This document shows positions 34,472 through 46,150 of a stretch of 64,000 nucleotides of DNA, in pieces. The stretch comes from Culex pipiens pallens. Its lineage: Eukaryota; Arthropoda; Insecta; Diptera; Culicidae. The stretch lies in NCBI RefSeq assembly GCF_016801865.2, contig NC_068938.1, positions 135,884,998-135,948,997 of the forward strand. Reading direction: 5' to 3'. The notes under the pieces were generated by a model. It did not search any database. It was not told the origin of the DNA and saw only the letters and a program-made list of their open reading frames with translations. The stretch's first letter is position 1; each line of letters begins with the position of its first letter. A program made the position numbers and the translations under genes.

Positions 34472-35021
34472 AATAGTAGTTTATGCAACAAGTTGCAAAA
34501 AGAAGATTTTTTCAGAAAAAGTCGTACATAAATACGACGAGTGCTGAAAAAAACAAGTTTTGCAACGAGTTCCATACACCTTTTTTGTGATTCCAAAAAA
34601 CTCTCTTTGAATGAAATTTTAAATCGATTTTCTATGTGTTAAGTCAATTCATCGATAAAATCATAACAATATTGAAAAGTTTTACTTTTCGATACAACTG
34701 CTGAAAAGTTCGACTTTCCGCAACCATTTCAGTGCTTGAACTAGGACAGGAAAAGTTATAAGTTTCACATCGGAATTGCAAAAATTACTTTTCGATATTG
34801 TTTTGATTTTATCAGTGAACTGGCAATTGACTGATAATTGACTTAAAATTCCATCAAAGGGTGTATGTCGGAATTGCAAAAAATGTAGTATGGAACTTGC
34901 TGCAAAACTTGATTTTTTCAGCACTCGTCGTATTTATCCAACTCGGTAAACCTCGTTAAATAAATGTACGACTCGTGCTGAAAAAATCTTATTTTTGCAA
35001 CTTGTTGCATAAACTACTATT
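34472..35021. mobile_element. 550-bp TIR element, AATAGTAGTTTATGCAACAA ends
   Basis: Left end AATAGTAGTTTATGCAACAA and right end TTGTTGCATAAACTACTATT are perfect inverts (25 bp or more). Inner arms carry TTTTTCAGCAC and GTCGTATTTATCCAAC repeated in both orientations. Fragments of the same family occur near 13465-13565, 20264-20420, 40110-40249 and 41630-42060. Non-coding; no target duplication was recognised. Confidence 0.7.
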
Positions 35022-35260
35022 GTATTGGCTTTAGTAAATAGAAAAGCCAGTTTGCGCAAAATTATAAAACAATCATTAAAAAAATCATTCGTTTTCTAGC
35101 TGCTGATTAATCCTTCCCATTTTTTTATCTTTCGATTATTTTTGTATTCGGCGGAACGGCATGTATTTCCATCGAGCTTCTAATGTTGGCATATTAGCAC
35201 TTTGGCGTTTGATTACAGCTTCCCAGATCAAGTTATTAATAGCTTAATGGGAAGTGAACA

Positions 35261-35478
35261 GTGGGTCTCGTGGCGCAGGGGTAGCGGCTTCGGCTGCCGA
35301 TCCCGATGATGCTATGAGACGCGGGTTCGATTCCCGCCTTATCCACTGAGCTTCTATCGGATGGTGAAGTAAAACGTCGGTCCCGGTTTCTCCTGTCTCG
35401 TCAGAGGCGCTGGAGCAGAAATCCCACGTTAGAGGAAGGCCATGCCCCGGGGGGCGTAGTGCCAATAGTTTCGTTTTC
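35261..35478 (+). mobile_element. Complete tRNA-derived SINE, 218 bp, 12-bp target duplication
   Basis: GGGAAGTGAACA is duplicated exactly at 35249-35260 and 35479-35490. The head (35261-35346) has a box-A-like TGGCGCAGGGGTAGCGG and a perfect box B GGTTCGATTCC (35324-35334). GTGGGTC/TATCCAC ends partly pair like an acceptor stem. The body contains GAAGTAAAACGTCGGTCCCG and ends AGTTTCGTTTTC without a poly(A) run. The head would drive RNA polymerase III transcription. The perfect duplication points to a young insertion. It is unrelated in body sequence to the SINE at 1431-1800. Confidence 0.85.
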
Positions 35479-35490
35479 GGGAAGTGAACA

Positions 35491-37286
35491 AGCAAGTTTT
35501 TAGCAAAACCTTTGCGAAATAATTTGTTTTAAAACTGAGAATTTGCAAATTGGTCACAATTAGGACCGAGTCCTTAATTTGATAAAAATACGAAAATTTC
35601 CCCTAGTTGACAGCAAAAAATAATAGAACTTAGTTCAAATCATATTTTTGATTACAAAAATAATTCTATTATGCATTAAGTAAAAAAAAAAAACAAACAC
35701 AATTTATGTTTTCTAAATTGTTTTATTGGAATAGCGTAGCGTTTTCAATTCAATACAAGATACAAGTATGGTCAAAATCAACCCCTCACTCCCCTATTTC
35801 GCTGTGAAATCTTATTCCACCGCAAAACTGGACAGCATCGCTCCCTCCCATCCTGGGCCATTACGGAATCCCAAAAACTAGCAAACGGTGCATTATGAAG
35901 ACGTATAGAATGCTGACTGTTTGGCCCCTTGGACCGGGGCAATAGGCAGCAAACCTTCAGCTTTTCTTCCCTTCGGGGCACATCCAGGGCTCTCAAAAGT
36001 GGCAAAGTCCAAACCATAAAACACTTCATAAGACGGCGACCACATGTAAACAACCGGGTCCAATGGTCCGTTTTCCGTTCAAAAGGCACGTCTTACGAGG
36101 TGATTCTGATGCTGGCGGTTCTCCTTGAGAAAGGATTCTGGCAGGTACCGTCAACATTGGTGGCATTGATCGGTTTTGGACTGTTGTTGATTTGGCACCA
36201 GATTAGCTTTTCAGGCAGATACTTATGTTCAAATATTCAAGTTAAAAACACAGGATGTTTAACATAAATGTTAGATTACAAAACAGTCATTTTTTTGTCT
36301 CAAACTAACCTTGTAAAAAGTGGTACGATTTGTACATATTTTAACCAATAAGCTTAAAATGATTTTTCGGTTTTGCAATAAAAAAGATTTTCAAAGTCAC
36401 CTCAAATTACTAAATTTCCCGGTCAAACGGGTTAAGAGGCCAGCCCCGAAAAGTGCCTGCCTAGGCAAATGGTAAAATATTTAGTGAGAAATTTCGTTAT
36501 AATTAATGCATAAACTAACAAACAACGGAAACTTGAGCGGTGCCAAAGACACACACACACACCTCCACAAGAGTTTTCTTTCCGTTCCAAGGAGGAAAAC
36601 TCTCCCCGGGGGCAATTTATTCAAGCGAATCTAATGACAATGCATGTTTAGTTTAGAGCTGCGAAAAGCTGTGAATGTGTGTGTGTATTTGCATAAGTGT
36701 ACCGGACCGATAGCCAGGAGAAGGAAATTGTTGCCACAAAACGGTGCTGAAAGTTTAGCAAAGAATAGGAAATGAGCAAATAATGCAATTTAAAATTTAT
36801 TAAACAAAGTTTCGACACACGAGTGGTTGTGAAGCCCATTCCGGACAGCACTCAACTCAAACAGGCAAATGAACACGCCTCCCCACCCTCACGTGTGTAT
36901 GAGGGGGATGGTTGAAACAATAAGAAACTGACCACACATCTTGGAAAGTTTTCACCATTTCAAAAACAAACAAACCATTTAAGAAGCTGAGAAAAGTACC
37001 GACTCTTTGGTTTTCTTTGCTAGGCCACTTTGAATGGTCGAATAATTTCTTGGGCACTCACAGCCAGTGCAAAATGTATGAGGGCAGTACAAGATTCAGG
37101 GAGAACCCGATAGACAATGGATACAAAAATAAAATGTAAAAAAAAGAAAAAGACCTTTCGGTATGACAGAACATTCAATTTAATTTGTGTTGGTAAAAAA
37201 TCAAATAATTTAAAAAATATCAAACAATGGATGAATATAATCCTAAATAATTTCTCAGCAAATATTGTATCAATATTTCCAGAGTT
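35491..37286. other. Low-copy DNA, no supportable gene
   Basis: About 35780-36200 and 36430-37120 are less AT-rich. Open stretches of 103 and 112 codons on opposite strands at 35778-36267 overlap and have no motif; the C-terminal part of the latter is hydrophobic but has no coherent context. A short CA run lies near 36551-36563. Confidence 0.35.
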
Positions 37287-37781
37287 GAGCAATTCTCTAT
37301 CAAAACCGGAAATGGATTTTATTTATTTTTTCCAATTTTTTTCAAAAATCACTATTTTTTTTTAAATTCATAACTCAAAAGTTGCGGGTTTTTGTCCCCT
37401 AAAACTTATCATAAAATCTCGAAAAACAAAAAATACATATTTTGGGAAATTGAGTTATTGTGAAAAAATGTTTGATAAAAAATCTGCAAATTTTTTTCTC
37501 CGTGTACCTATTCTTTTCTCAATAGTCCTCAACAATACCTACAACATTGCCGAAGACACCAAATTGATCAGAAAATTTACTCAAAAGTTACAGCTGCTTG
37601 AATATTTACGTACCATTTTTGTATGGACAGCAGCCAAAATTGTATGGAGACTTGTATGGGTGAACCAATGACACAAAATAGCTTCTTTGGTCATAGGGAA
37701 GGCCCCCATAAAGTTTGAGCCAAATAAAAAAATACAAAAAATAAAAATTTTCGAGATCGGCCGATTTTGTACAGAGTTCTC
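37287..37781. mobile_element. Internally deleted copy of the GAGCAATTCTCTA foldback
   Basis: Starts GAGCAATTCTCTATCAAAAC and ends CGATTTTGTACAGAGTTCTC, i.e. both family termini are present but only about 495 bp remain, almost all of it right-arm sequence (ACATTGCCGAAGACACC, GGTCATAGGGAAGGCCCCC). The left arm was lost, apparently by a deletion within the first 60 bases. No target duplication is visible. Confidence 0.6.
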
Positions 37782-37807
37782 ATTTTTGAAAATAATGTAC
37801 TCATCTG

Positions 37808-38030
37808 CACGCAGAAAAATAAGGCATATTTCAATCAACAAAACGTTTTGTTGATTTGAAAATCAAGATTTTTGTTGAATCAACGCTAAACGTCAAAGCA
37901 ACTTTTTCAAAACAACGAAAGATTTTTGTGGAATTGAGAAAATCAAGGTTTGTTTCAACGCAAAATCGGCGTTGATTATATTCAACAAAAAGTCTCGTAC
38001 AGCTGATTCTACAAAAAAAATTTCTGCGTG
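37808..38030. mobile_element. 223-bp MITE, CACGCAGAAAAATAA ends
   Basis: Left CACGCAGAAAAATAA and right AAAATTTCTGCGTG are inverted ends. The interior has repeated TTGATT/AATCAA and CAACAAAA motifs. Non-coding. Confidence 0.65.
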
Positions 38031-38056
38031 TGTTTACTAAACGGTTTGCATAATAA

Positions 38057-39987
38057 TTAGGCTTAGTGATTTTTCACGCTCGAAAATTGCAAATTTCACG
38101 GGGACCTCAATTTCAAAACACCAAATTTCACGCAAATTTCGCGGAACTTGAAAAATGTTAGAATAACTTTGAAAATCCTATGTTTAAATCGCAGAAACTA
38201 CTTTTTATGCTTCATTACATTTAATTCTTCAATAAACTAAAAAAAAAATCTTAACTAAATTTGAACGCGACACAAAAAAAATCTTCCTGGTTTATGGATG
38301 GGCTCTATTTATATTTTGGAACAAAATGTAGGGCACGCGTATTCTCATTTACTGAACTTCCCTTATAATATTCGACTAATAAAGCTAAAATGTTTTCTGT
38401 TATATCATTTTACATTTTATTGAATTTCATATCGAAGCAAGATTTAACAATCTTTTCCAGTCAAAATGAGTTAAATAAATTGAATTTTCTGCGACATTTA
38501 GCCCATTTACCATATTTTTAAGGGTTTAAGCTCTCTTTTCAAAAACTCAATTTAAAATCAATTTGCAAAAATAATATAATTTTTAACAAAATCGAAATTT
38601 TTATTCTAAATGAGAAAAGAAAACAAAAAAAGGATTTTTAAACTTTCACGGGAATCATCCACCCAAATAAACACATATAGTTAAAAATAAACTCGCCCAA
38701 ACAAAATTTTATATGTTTTTAAAATGTGATTCCAAAGGTAAATAATACTCTTCATTTTATTTTGATCAAATTAAGCTTGATTCTTTTAATTTCTTTCAAA
38801 ACTATACCTTTAAAATGAAATAGCAGTGAAATTTTTAATACAGTGAATGGACATAATACTAAATTTAGTTATTTTCTAAAAAAAACTTAAAACTCTGAAC
38901 ATTTCTTCAATTGGTTCATATCTACTTGACATACATATATATTCAAGCCTTTTAATTGAAAACTAATAAAATTTAATTAAATAGTCTTTTTGGATGAAAT
39001 ATTTATTAAGCTATTATTTAAAAAAAATGATTTGAGAAAATGAAAATGGGATTGCCTCAAAAGGCAGAAACTCAAAAGGCAGAATCTCGGAAGGCCGAAA
39101 TTCAAAAGGCCGAATTTTGTCTTTTGCACAGAAGGCAGAACGTCTCAAAAGGCCGAATGTCTCGAAAGGCAGAATGATTATGGAATTCATAATTTTGTCC
39201 ATATTTTCACGATTTTCATTGATGATGTTTAAAGATACAGTAAACTAACGAACTGTGTTCTTTTTGGTAGTTTTAAGCGAAATAAGTACATAATGAGTAC
39301 ATTCTGTTTATCATTACCGATCATATTGTTAACATACATACAAGTGAGTAGAGTCGAATTAAAGCATTCCAAAACTATTTTAATCTTGTTGTTTATTGAA
39401 TTATGTTGACGAAACCCGAAATTTGAGCATTCGTCATCAAGTACCAAAATGAATTCAAATAATTACAATTATTTTTTGCAGCAAATAAACAGAAACTTTA
39501 AAAATTTAGTTAGCAGCAATGCTAGAAAGTTATGCCTTCTTTATTTCGAAACCAATTTTTGTTACATGACTCTGGTTTATAAAAATAATAATAGCAAACG
39601 GTTTGCCTTATGAGATTCGGCCTTTTGGGATTCGGCCTGATGAGAATTTTGCCTTTCGAGTAATTCGGCTTTTTGAATTTCGGCCTTTCGGGATTCGGCC
39701 TTTCGTAGGAGACCCGAGAAAATTGATAAATTTCACGAATTTCACGCCGTCCACGAAATCGTCAAAAATCACTAACCCTATATTAGTAATTAAAAGCGGG
39801 TTTTCACTCGCTTAGTTCTACAGTAGTTCAGAAGATTATTTTTATTCCTTTTTGAGTTTGATAAATTATTTCGAGAAAAATCGTTACATTTTCACACAAA
39901 CATAAAATTTCACGGGATTTCGCGGAAAAGGCCAAATTTCGCGGATTTCACGCTGTCCGCGAAATCGTGAAATTTCACTAACCCTAA
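38057..39987. mobile_element. TIR element, TTAGG(C/G)TTAGTGA ends, with a second element inside
   Basis: Left TTAGGCTTAGTGATTTTTCA and right TGAAATTTCACTAACCCTAA are inverts, followed inward by TTTCACG/CGCGGA blocks in opposite orientation. TAATAA flanks both ends, but in simple sequence. A second right-like terminus ending CACTAACCCTA at about 39772 suggests a duplicated or nested copy. The interior hosts the GGCCGAA-repeat element at 39045-39705. No transposase. Confidence 0.55.
39045..39705. mobile_element. Element with arms built of reiterated AAGGC(C/A)GAA motifs
   Basis: At 39051-39180 the motif CAAAAGGC(A/C)GAA recurs about eight times at roughly 14-20-base spacing; at 39603-39705 its complement ATTCGGCCTTTTG or close variants recur about seven times. 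The arms are therefore inverted arrays of a short unit around an AT-rich core without coding capacity. Such reiterated termini are seen in foldback-type transposons. Precise ends are uncertain. Confidence 0.55.
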
Positions 39988-40249
39988 TAATAATGATTGT
40001 TTTACTGATTGTTTTTGTTTATTTGTCTGTTTTTTCAATATTATTTAAAAAGAGAAATATTGATAAAATCTTGTTGTTGAACTTTTCAGTACTCAAATGA
40101 ACACTTTACAAGTAGTTTATGCAACAAGCTGCAAAAAGAATATTTGTTCAGCTCGAGTCGTACATTTATCCAACGAGGTTTACCGAGTTAGATAAATACG
40201 AAGAGTGCTGAAAAAATCAAGTTTTGCAACGAGTTGCTTATGTCATTTT
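39988..40249. other. Short spacer with a fragment of the AGTAGTTTATGCAACAAG family
   Basis: From about 40110 the sequence AAGTAGTTTATGCAACAAGC and then CATTTATCCAACGAGGTTTA match the element at 34472-35021. It is cut at 40249 by the GCCTTCCTC element. Confidence 0.5.
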
Positions 40250-40818
40250 TGCCTTCCTCATCTTACTGAAGAAAGGCTATAAAATCACTCGAAAACTGAA
40301 CTTCTCAATTAGACCTCCTAGACCCACCTTCATGTAAACCTATCGACTCAGAATCAAATTCTGAGCAAATGTTTGTGTGGGATGTTGATAAAAAAAATTG
40401 TCACTCGATCATCTTGACATTGGCTGAACCGATTCTGTCCGTTTTGGCGTCATTCGATCCGTCTTGGGGTTCCATAAGTCGCTATTAAAAATTATGCGGG
40501 TTTAGTTAAGTACTTCAAAAATTATGCTAAAAAAACGATTTTAACAAAAGTCCGGAAGATTGTAAAAAGGGTGGTTTTTTGTAAGAAAACCTGGCATGCT
40601 TTACATTTTTAAAAAGGTAATCAAAAGACCTTTCCAACGTGTCCAAAACATTGAAAATCTGACAACCCTATCAAAAGTTATAAGCACTTAAGTGTTATTT
40701 ATACACTTTTTGGAGGCCAGACCTCAGATATTTTGATGAAAACGTTGTCCAAATGTATCATGCGACCTATCTTTGGATAGGTAATTAAATGACCTTTCCA
40801 ACGAATGTGAGGAAGGCA
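40250..40818. mobile_element. TIR element with TGCCTTCCTCA ends (copy 2, short form)
   Basis: Ends TGCCTTCCTCATC and TGTGAGGAAGGCA are inverted. In inverse orientation to copy 1 it carries the same subterminal blocks (GAAAACTGAACTTCTC, GACCCACCTTCATG, CGACTCAGAAT). Where copy 1 has nine tandem units, this copy has one to two diverged units (AAAGACCTTTCCAACG..., AAGTTATAAGCACTTAAGTG). It is inserted in a fragment of the 34472-35021 family. Confidence 0.65.
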
Positions 40819-40912
40819 CCAACCAACTAAGCGTGGATTAAGTAACGATTTTTTTTGTAATTCCAAGAAACGCCTTTTGAATGGAATTTTATGTCAAACA
40901 TCCATGTGTTAG

Positions 40913-41403
40913 TAGGGTGCCCAGAATATGGGACTTTTCCTCAAAACCTCGCTCCACAAGCTGAATATTGTTCCGTGAGCTATTTTAGGACTCTGGGCCA
41001 AATATGAGCAAAATCGGTCAACATTTACCCATTGATACTCAAAGGTCAAGTTTGTATGGGAAAAATCGAAAAAATGTATGGAATACCCAACTTTCTTACA
41101 GTTTGGCCTGCACGGTGCGCTACTTCCATCCAAATATTCCCAAACCTTAGATTCTTATTAAAAATTTAATGCTTTACAACTTTGTAGGACATACCAAAGC
41201 TGTAAAACTCGATCCTGAAAAGTTATTAGCGATTTAAAAAAGTAATTTTTGTATGAAAAACATTTTTTTCACCAACTTTAGGCTCGGGTATCAATGGGTT
41301 AATCTCAACCAATTTCGCTCAAAATTTGCACAGATGCTTAAAATAACCCAAAAAAACAATTTTTCGCTTGTGGAGCAGAGGGTCATTTTTTCTGGGCACC
41401 CTA
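40913..41403. mobile_element. 491-bp hAT-like MITE, TAGGGTGCCCAG ends, 8-9-bp duplication
   Basis: Left TAGGGTGCCCAGAATATGGG and right TTCTGGGCACCCTA are inverted. ATGTGTTAG is repeated exactly at 40904-40912 and 41404-41412. A TAGGG start with an 8-9-bp duplication fits hAT (8 bp) or Mutator-type (9 bp) transposons; hAT is preferred from the terminal sequence. Inner parts include CCACAAGCTGAATATTGTTC and TACCCATTGATACTC, found as fragments near 13185 and 25047. Non-coding. Confidence 0.8.
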
Positions 41404-41412
41404 ATGTGTTAG

Positions 41413-44400
41413 GTTCAAAACACCGTTCAAAACAAAAGAAAAAGGATGAATGATACTTTATGATACTAGTGCTGAAAAGTTAACCTTTAAGCACTAATTT
41501 CAGTTTGGTTTTGAAAGGTATAAATTTTCCATTTTGTTATTTTTGGAAGAGAAAAGTAGGCTGTTTCGTCGCTCAAGAATGACAAGAAAAGTAAGTAGTT
41601 TCACGACGGAATTGCCAAATAGTAGTTTATGCAACAAGTTGCAAAAAGAGGATTTTTTCTGCACGAGTCGTACATTTATCCAACGAGGTTCACCGAGTTG
41701 AATAAATACGACGAGTGCTGAAAAAATCAAGTTTTGCAAAGAGTTCCATACAACATTTTTTGCAATTTCGAAAAACACCCATTGAGTGAAATTTTAAGTT
41801 GAATTTTCATGTATTTTGTCAATAAATCGTTTAAATCAAAAAAAATGTTGAAAAGAGTTACTTTTCGAAACAAGTGCTGAAAAGTTCAACTTTTCAGCAC
41901 CCATTTCAGTGCTGAAAAGTAGAACTTTTCAGCATTTATTTTGAAAAGTGTTGCTATTCGATTCTGTTATTTTTGGTACAGAAAAGTAGGCTACTTCGTC
42001 GTTCAAGAATGACAGGAAAAGTAAGTAGTTTCACGACGGAATTGCAAAAAGTATAGCTTTTCAACACAAGTGCTGATAAGTTCAACTTTTCAGCATCCAT
42101 TTCATCATGCGAGAATGACAGGAAAAGTAATTAGTTTTAAACGGAATTGCAAAAATTATGTTTTGTCCCCCCCCCCCCCTTCAAAATTCCATTATTGCCA
42201 AAAATTTAAATTTTTATTTAAAAAACATGTAAAATCAATTGTGAACTATTAAGATTACATAGCATAATAACTAATGCAATTTTGATCATTTTTAATAAAA
42301 CAAAATTAAAAAAAAAAATAAAAATCTGTATAAATTTTGGAATTACAAATTGGAAAAGACGTGAAACTTTAGGAATAAAAAAAGCATTATCATAAATTTA
42401 TTGATATTTTGCAAATTTGTGACAGTAGTATCCCTGTTACGATCCCAGTCGCATTTTTTTTTATTACGCTGCGCACCTTGACCTGGGACATAAACTTTAA
42501 ATTAAATTTGTACCAGTTTTATATCAAAATTTTTTTTTCAGATTACAAACCTCTACAGTTTGAGTACTGTCGGTTTTTTTAAATCAACAAATAAATCTGT
42601 TAGTATTCACAATCTTTCAAACATATGAAATTTTTTGGTACAAGTAGTTTTATAAAAACAAAATATCTATGAGTTTTTACATTCATCCAAGCATGACCAG
42701 TTCTTTGCTTTATTTACATATATGATTGTGCTTAGAGCCAGCAAATTTTTGTTTTTGTTCACATATAACGTTTTCTTCTTTGTGCAAATAGCCTAACCAG
42801 TGCTGAGCACCTTTATTGTAATAAATAATAATAATCTTTTCCTGAATAAAAAATGGGGGTTCTTTTAATCATTACAAAATAAACAGTTCATATTCTCTTT
42901 AAGATTTATTTTTTGAGTTTAGTTCATTTTTGACATTTTGTCAAGTTGTCTATCCAAAAGGATTTATTCGTATTATAATTAAAAATATATATATATTTTA
43001 AGATTTATTTCGATAAGTTATTGCCTTCAACTTAAAATTGATTTATTTCTATCTAAAGTAGTTCTTAAAAGATCTGTAAAAATAAGTTGTATCAGTTATT
43101 CAGAGAGTTTCAACTATTCAAACATTTAATAAATACAAAAAAATAACTTTTGTTTCGATATCCGCCTCATAAGTGGAAGGTCTACGAAACAGAATCAGGT
43201 GCGATTCGAAATCACACCTTTGGATTGGTTGTCTATGACTCTAGCCACTCGGCCCCATAGGAGTCTACACTCCAGAAATGAATTTATCCGTATCCCCCCC
43301 CCCCCCCCCCCCAAGTCGGCGCCTTTGTATCGTATTGAAAAATAATAAAGAATAGTTACATTATCTTACATATTAAACTTTGGAAAAAAAACGTTTTAAA
43401 CTGAACAGTACAAATCAGTGTCACTATAACTAAGGCATTCAATTAAAATAACCTAAACATCAACTCATGAACCCTTCATCACCCTACACTGTACGAACCC
43501 ATTTGGCCTCCGGTTTTGCCACTTGTACGGCGCTAGACTATCACTCCGGGAGCCATAAGGACTAAATATTTACAAATTATAAATTAGCCTTATTCCCAAC
43601 CTCAGCAAAGAAGCAGCAGCAGCAGCCAGTAAGCCATTCATGTCGACCGAGTTTCCCCTTCCCTTCTAGAGCCTGTCCGTCCGGCCAATTGGCCAAACCG
43701 CGGAATGGAACTGTTAAAAGTGCCACGCTAGAAGATTTTCAACCCACACTCGGATGCGGACGCTGCAGGAAAAGGGCTTTGGTTGGGCTCCTGCTGGTAA
43801 TCTTGGCCCCGCATCATAAATAAATGATCAAAAATCCTAAAAATGCATCAAGAGTTATGTGTTTTATGCTTCGTCTGATCTTCAAGTGTGCACGAGGAGA
43901 AACGTTTCGAATTTTTTAAGATTCCTTTTTTAACTTTTGTAAGAATTTTTTTTTAGTTTTTTTGAGTTGTATTTTAGTTTCAGTCATTTTTTGTCTTTTC
44001 TTTCTTAAAATAATCTTAAAAATTAATTGTTATTCAATGAATTTTGGGAATTTTGCTTTATTGTTTTTTTTTCCAAAAGTAAGCAATTGTATCTAAATGT
44101 TAAAACATTCAAAAAATCAAATGATTCCTCAACCGGACCCACCGTGCCATGGGACCAGCCAAAGTGGTACAACTTTGGCGGCAAAGACAGCACCGTTTTC
44201 TGAGATGATTTTGCAATGATGACTTCTGGCTCTGGGCTGTTGGCCGCGCCGCCAGAACCGACCGGCAACCCAATCCGAAGGATACTCTACACTACACTTT
44301 GCGGCCCAAATGCCGGCTGTGGTGACTTGCCGAATCCAGATGAAGCAGCATAACAAATGTGCGGTATTTCGCAAGAAAATGAAATTGCAGATACTATAAA

Positions 44401-44723
44401 TATTATACACTCCTTTATGGCGCATTAAAGGAAACACGGGCTTTGGATTTGGTCAAGGAAATGTATAGAGAGGGGGGAAAACTCCTTTTTTCGATTGGAT
44501 GTTGCCATTTGGTGTCATTTCGATGTATAATTGATGGCATTGCTAGTAAAATTACGATTGCGACAACCAAGCTTTATCTTTCAATGTTTAAGGACATTGA
44601 GATTCCCATTAATAATAATCCTTCATATAAAAGGAATCAAGCAGGCAGCCACATTTAATTCAAAATGAAAACATACAAAAAATATCTGAAAAGCTACAAC
44701 TTTTGGTTCACTTGTTATAAAAT
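41413..44723. other. Transposon fragments and AT-rich DNA, no gene
   Basis: About 41630-42060 holds two or more overlapping fragments of the 34472-35021 family (AGTAGTTTATGCAACAAGTT, GACGAGTGCTGAAAAAATC, CAGGAAAAGTAAGTAGTTTC). Two homopolymer C runs lie at about 42167-42179 and 43295-43312, and an (AT)n tract at about 42986-43000. About 43440-43830 and 44120-44440 are GC-richer and low-copy. Open stretches of 81-102 codons at 44023-44437 minus have no motif. Confidence 0.4.
43197..43266 (-). mobile_element. tRNA-Ser/Leu-like SINE head or tRNA pseudogene
   Basis: On the minus strand TGGGGCCGAGTGGCTAGAGT (box A of the Leu/Ser type) is followed by AATCCAAAGGTGTGATTTCG and AATCGCACC, a box-B-like stretch with T-stem pairing (GGTGTGA/TCGCACC approximate). 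The acceptor stem is not convincing, so a functional tRNA is unlikely. Confidence 0.45.
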
Positions 44724-45595
44724 ACATGGGTAATTCTCTAACAAATCACACGAAATCGGAAAAAGTTTTTTTTTATTTATTAAGTTGCCCCGACCCCGCT
44801 TCGATTTGCGTAAATTTTGTCCCAAGGGGTAACTTCCCTGATCACGAATTCGAGGTCCGTTTTTTGATTTCTCGTGACGGAGGGGCGGTACGACCCCTTC
44901 TATTTTCGAACATGTGAAAAAATAGGTTTTTTTCAATAATTTGCAACCTGAAACGATGATGAGATAGAAATTTGGTGTCAAAGGGACTTTTATGTAAAAT
45001 TAGACGCCCGATTTGATGGCGTACTCAGAATTCCGAAAAAACGTATTCTTCATCGAAAAAAACACTAAAAAAGTTTTAAAAACCACTGTTATTTTTTTTG
45101 GAACATGTCATTTTAAGGGAAATTTAATGTACTTTTCGAATCTAAATTAACCCAGAAGGGTAATTTTTTCATTTAGAACAAAATTCTTCATTTTAACATT
45201 TCGTGTTTTTCTAATTTCGCATTTTTTTTAGAGTGAAACAATGTTCTGCAAAGTTGTAAAGCAGACAATTACAAAAAAAAATGATATAAACATCACGAGT
45301 TATTTCGTTTTTACGAAAAAAAAAGTTTTGAAAGAGTTACATTTTGCGTTTTTCTTTCTTTCTTCGTCCGTGTCTGTCACGGGTGACCATGAACGGCCAT
45401 GATCGACACAGCCAACTTTTTCAAAACTTTTTATTCGTAAAATCGCGATGACTCGTGATGTTTATAAGCAAACCTCTTATGTTTATACAGTCGACTCTCT
45501 GGTTGTCAATATAAAATAAGTTTTTTTTTCAGAATTTTGAGTACGCCATCAAATCTACATAAAAGTCCCTTTGACACCAAATGTCTACCCAAGTA

Positions 45596-45810
45596 CCGTC
45601 ATTTGGGGCGAATCGGGACTACAGTCTGAATAGGGACAGCAGGTTTTAGAGCACTTAAAAGCTTGAAATTTGGAAATCGATGCACTATTTTTGTTGATCT
45701 GTGTCTGTTCTATCCGAAAACAATCAAAAACATCCAAATATTGTGCAGTAACAAGGGTAAAACAGCTGTCCCAATTCGCCCCATGTGTCCCGTTTCGCCC
45801 CAGATGACGG
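45596..45810. mobile_element. 215-bp MITE, CCGTCAT(T/C)TGGGGCGAA ends, TA duplication
   Basis: Left CCGTCATTTGGGGCGAATCG and right TTTCGCCCCAGATGACGG are inverted. TA is duplicated at 45594-45595 and 45811-45812, and removing the element rebuilds the CCCAAGTAACATTTTT terminus of its host. Related to 3939-4217. Confidence 0.85.
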
Positions 45811-46150
45811 TAACATTTTTAAACCAACTAGCCACCACCTAGTTTTATTAAAGTTTTATGGTAGCATCTTGATTGCTTAATAGTTTTAATTGGGCATTCA
45901 CCGCAACCAATAAGCAAGAGCTAATTAATAGGTTCTAACAGGGGTTTATGCCGCAGACATAAAACCTTGTGACAATAAAAGCTAAATGGCTTTCAATAAG
46001 GTTTTATGAAAGTTTTAAGAGAGTCTTGAAAACCCAATGCCAAACGGTTTTAACGCATGCTTCTTTAAAACCAATGGTGTTTTAGCTGTCAAGTGCCATT
46101 AGGCATGCGAAAAGCTTACTTGAAACCACAAGCTCCTGAAAAAGCTTTTA

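Noticed and set aside
35261..35346. Functional tRNA gene
   Set aside because: The boxes are tRNA-like, but it is the head of a SINE bounded by a 12-bp target duplication and followed by a SINE body. Similar reasoning applies to 1431-1496, 11047-11125 and 43197-43266.
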